The translations under genes and the position numbers were made by a program. Below the pieces are notes generated by a model. The model did no database searches. It was not told the origin of the DNA and saw only the letters and a program-made list of their open reading frames with translations. Of a stretch of 6,465 nucleotides of DNA, positions 5,566-6,465 are shown one piece after another. This stretch comes from an uncultured Solobacterium sp. (GTDB lineage: Bacteria > Bacillota_I > Bacilli_A > Erysipelotrichales > Erysipelotrichaceae). Position 1 is the first letter of the stretch; every line of letters begins with the position of its first letter. Location of the stretch: the NCBI GenBank assembly GCA_937895985.1, contig CALBKL010000002.1, forward strand, positions 1 through 6,465. The letters are read 5' to 3'.

Positions 5566-6419
5566 TGTTTGACTTTCATCTTCATACGACAAAGTCAGAT
5601 GGGGTATTAAGCATTGAAGAGATGCTTGATACCCTTCATTTATCTTCCATCCAACCTTTTAGTATTACAGATCATAATCACGCATTAGCGTATGAGTGTT
5701 TTGATTACACTCAATTTCCATGCATTCCCGGTACTGAAATTGCCACAAGTTATAAAGGAGAGATTGTCGAACTATTAGGTTATGGGATTAATCCATCAGT
5801 TATTAATGCATGGTATAAAGATTTTTATAGTGAGCAAAACTTAGAACGTATTGAAAAATTATTATTTAATAGAATTCAAGAATGTGCGTGCAGACAAGGT
5901 TATCTTTTTAATAATACACTTTCATTAAATTCATTTGAAAAAGGGATTTCAAAGAAGGTGATGTATCAGGAACTAGTTGATAACAATCCTATGTTTGTTA
6001 GTTATTACCCTACATATAAAGCATTCTTTAGACAAGGATTATCAAATCCTGATAGTCCGTTTTTTATCAATGAAGGGGATACATATCTTTCGTTCGATGA
6101 AACGATTGACTTGATTCATCGTGCTGGTGGGAAAGCATTTTTGGCACATATTTTTGAATATGATGCATTCCGAAAGAATCACTATATTGATGAAGTGAAA
6201 GATAAGTTAGATGGTATGGAATGTTTCCATCCAAGTATTCCTATGAGGGAATCGGTTAAACTCTTTCATTATTGTGAAGAGAATGAATTATATGTAAGTG
6301 GTGGAAGCGATTTCCATAAACCAGAAAGACATATTCCGATGGGTGTTCATCTTGATGAAACATTGTTGTGTAGTTCTCGTTTTGACTGGATACCAGAAAG
6401 TTTACGAAATCTTTTATAG
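5565..6419 (+). CDS. PHP-domain metal-dependent hydrolase
   Basis: A 284-residue soluble protein of the polymerase-and-histidinol-phosphatase (PHP) superfamily, resembling the TrpH/YciV-like stand-alone group; such enzymes remove phosphate from small molecules or nucleotides with a metal cluster. Probable ligands in order: H5, H7 and D12 (FHLHTTKSDG), H37 (TDHN), E58 (PGTE), H195 (LAHI), H222, and D249 with H251 (GGSDFH). Where related proteins often have a His before LLGYG, this has E69. Residues about 76-175 form a mixed, mostly helical insertion before the LSFDETIDLIHRAGGKAFLAH segment. Its ATG shares one base with the permease stop codon (TAATG) and no good Shine-Dalgarno precedes it, so translation is probably coupled to the permease. 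It is more AT-rich and less codon-biased than the permease, suggesting lower expression. Acting on the imported sugar phosphate or a product of it is inference from context; an oligonucleotide substrate is also possible. Confidence 0.88.
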   Translation: MFDFHLHTTKSDGVLSIEEMLDTLHLSSIQPFSITDHNHALAYECFDYTQFPCIPGTEIATSYKGEIVELLGYGINPSVINAWYKDFYSEQNLERIEKLLFNRIQECACRQGYLFNNTLSLNSFEKGISKKVMYQELVDNNPMFVSYYPTYKAFFRQGLSNPDSPFFINEGDTYLSFDETIDLIHRAGGKAFLAHIFEYDAFRKNHYIDEVKDKLDGMECFHPSIPMRESVKLFHYCEENELYVSGGSDFHKPERHIPMGVHLDETLLCSSRFDWIPESLRNLL

Positions 6420-6432
6420 ATTTTGAATGTCG

Positions 6433-6462
6433 TTGACACTAGAAACAAAACTATACTACTAT
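6433..6462 (+). promoter_or_regulatory. Promoter-like sequence at the right edge
   Basis: A perfect TTGACA (6433-6438) is followed at 18 bases by TACTAT (6457-6462). A perfect TATAAT at 6460-6465 would need a 21-base spacing, which is too long. It starts 13 bases after the PHP stop codon and points out of the window, so the next gene is probably a separate unit. The gene it would serve is not visible. Confidence 0.5.
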
Positions 6463-6465
6463 AAT

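Noticed and set aside
6407..6423. Inverted repeat AAATCT/AGATTT around the PHP stop codon as a terminator
   Set aside because: A perfect 6-bp stem but entirely AT-rich except one pair, overlapping the coding end and without a following T-run; too weak to call.

Overview
The window is a low-GC Firmicutes (Bacillota) chromosome segment, entirely plus-strand. Gram-positive markers are a PolC-type replicative polymerase, a T-box riboswitch, a CcpA-type cre-like site and strong Shine-Dalgarno sequences. The threonyl-tRNA synthetase lacks its TGS domain, a form I recall from Mollicutes. Together with the AT-rich, standard-code coding style this suggests an Erysipelotrichia-like lineage; that placement is inference and no species is claimed.

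Layout. (1) 1-1839: the C-terminal 612 residues of DNA polymerase III PolC, cut by the left window edge and ending in a beta-clamp-binding tail (QMSLF). (2) 1840-2119: a well-formed promoter, then a complete threonine-type T-box leader with Stem I, specifier ACC, Stem III, the T-box sequence with its antiterminator, and a competing terminator. (3) 2120-3895: thrS, 591 aa, without the N-terminal TGS domain but with intact editing and catalytic sites, closed by a hairpin terminator. (4) 3896-4077: a dense control region with an extended -10 promoter, a near-perfect 24-nt palindrome over the -35 zone, a second inverted repeat, a cre-like site just after the predicted start of transcription, and two tandem leader hairpins. 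(5) 4078-5565: a MurP-like PTS EIIBC permease with no EIIA domain. (6) 5565-6419: a PHP-domain metal-dependent hydrolase whose ATG overlaps the permease stop codon by one base. (7) 6420-6465: a short gap with a promoter-like sequence pointing out of the window.

The first half is housekeeping: replication, then tRNA charging whose expression should rise when uncharged tRNA-Thr accumulates. The second half is a two-gene sugar-uptake unit. Sugar enters and is phosphorylated by EIIBC with phosphate from an EIIA encoded elsewhere, and a PHP hydrolase is made in a translationally coupled way. The control region suggests repression by a dedicated regulator plus catabolite repression. No mobile element, CRISPR array, rRNA or tRNA gene is visible. 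The least ordinary item is the EIIBC-PHP pair with its control region; no demonstrably new system is seen.
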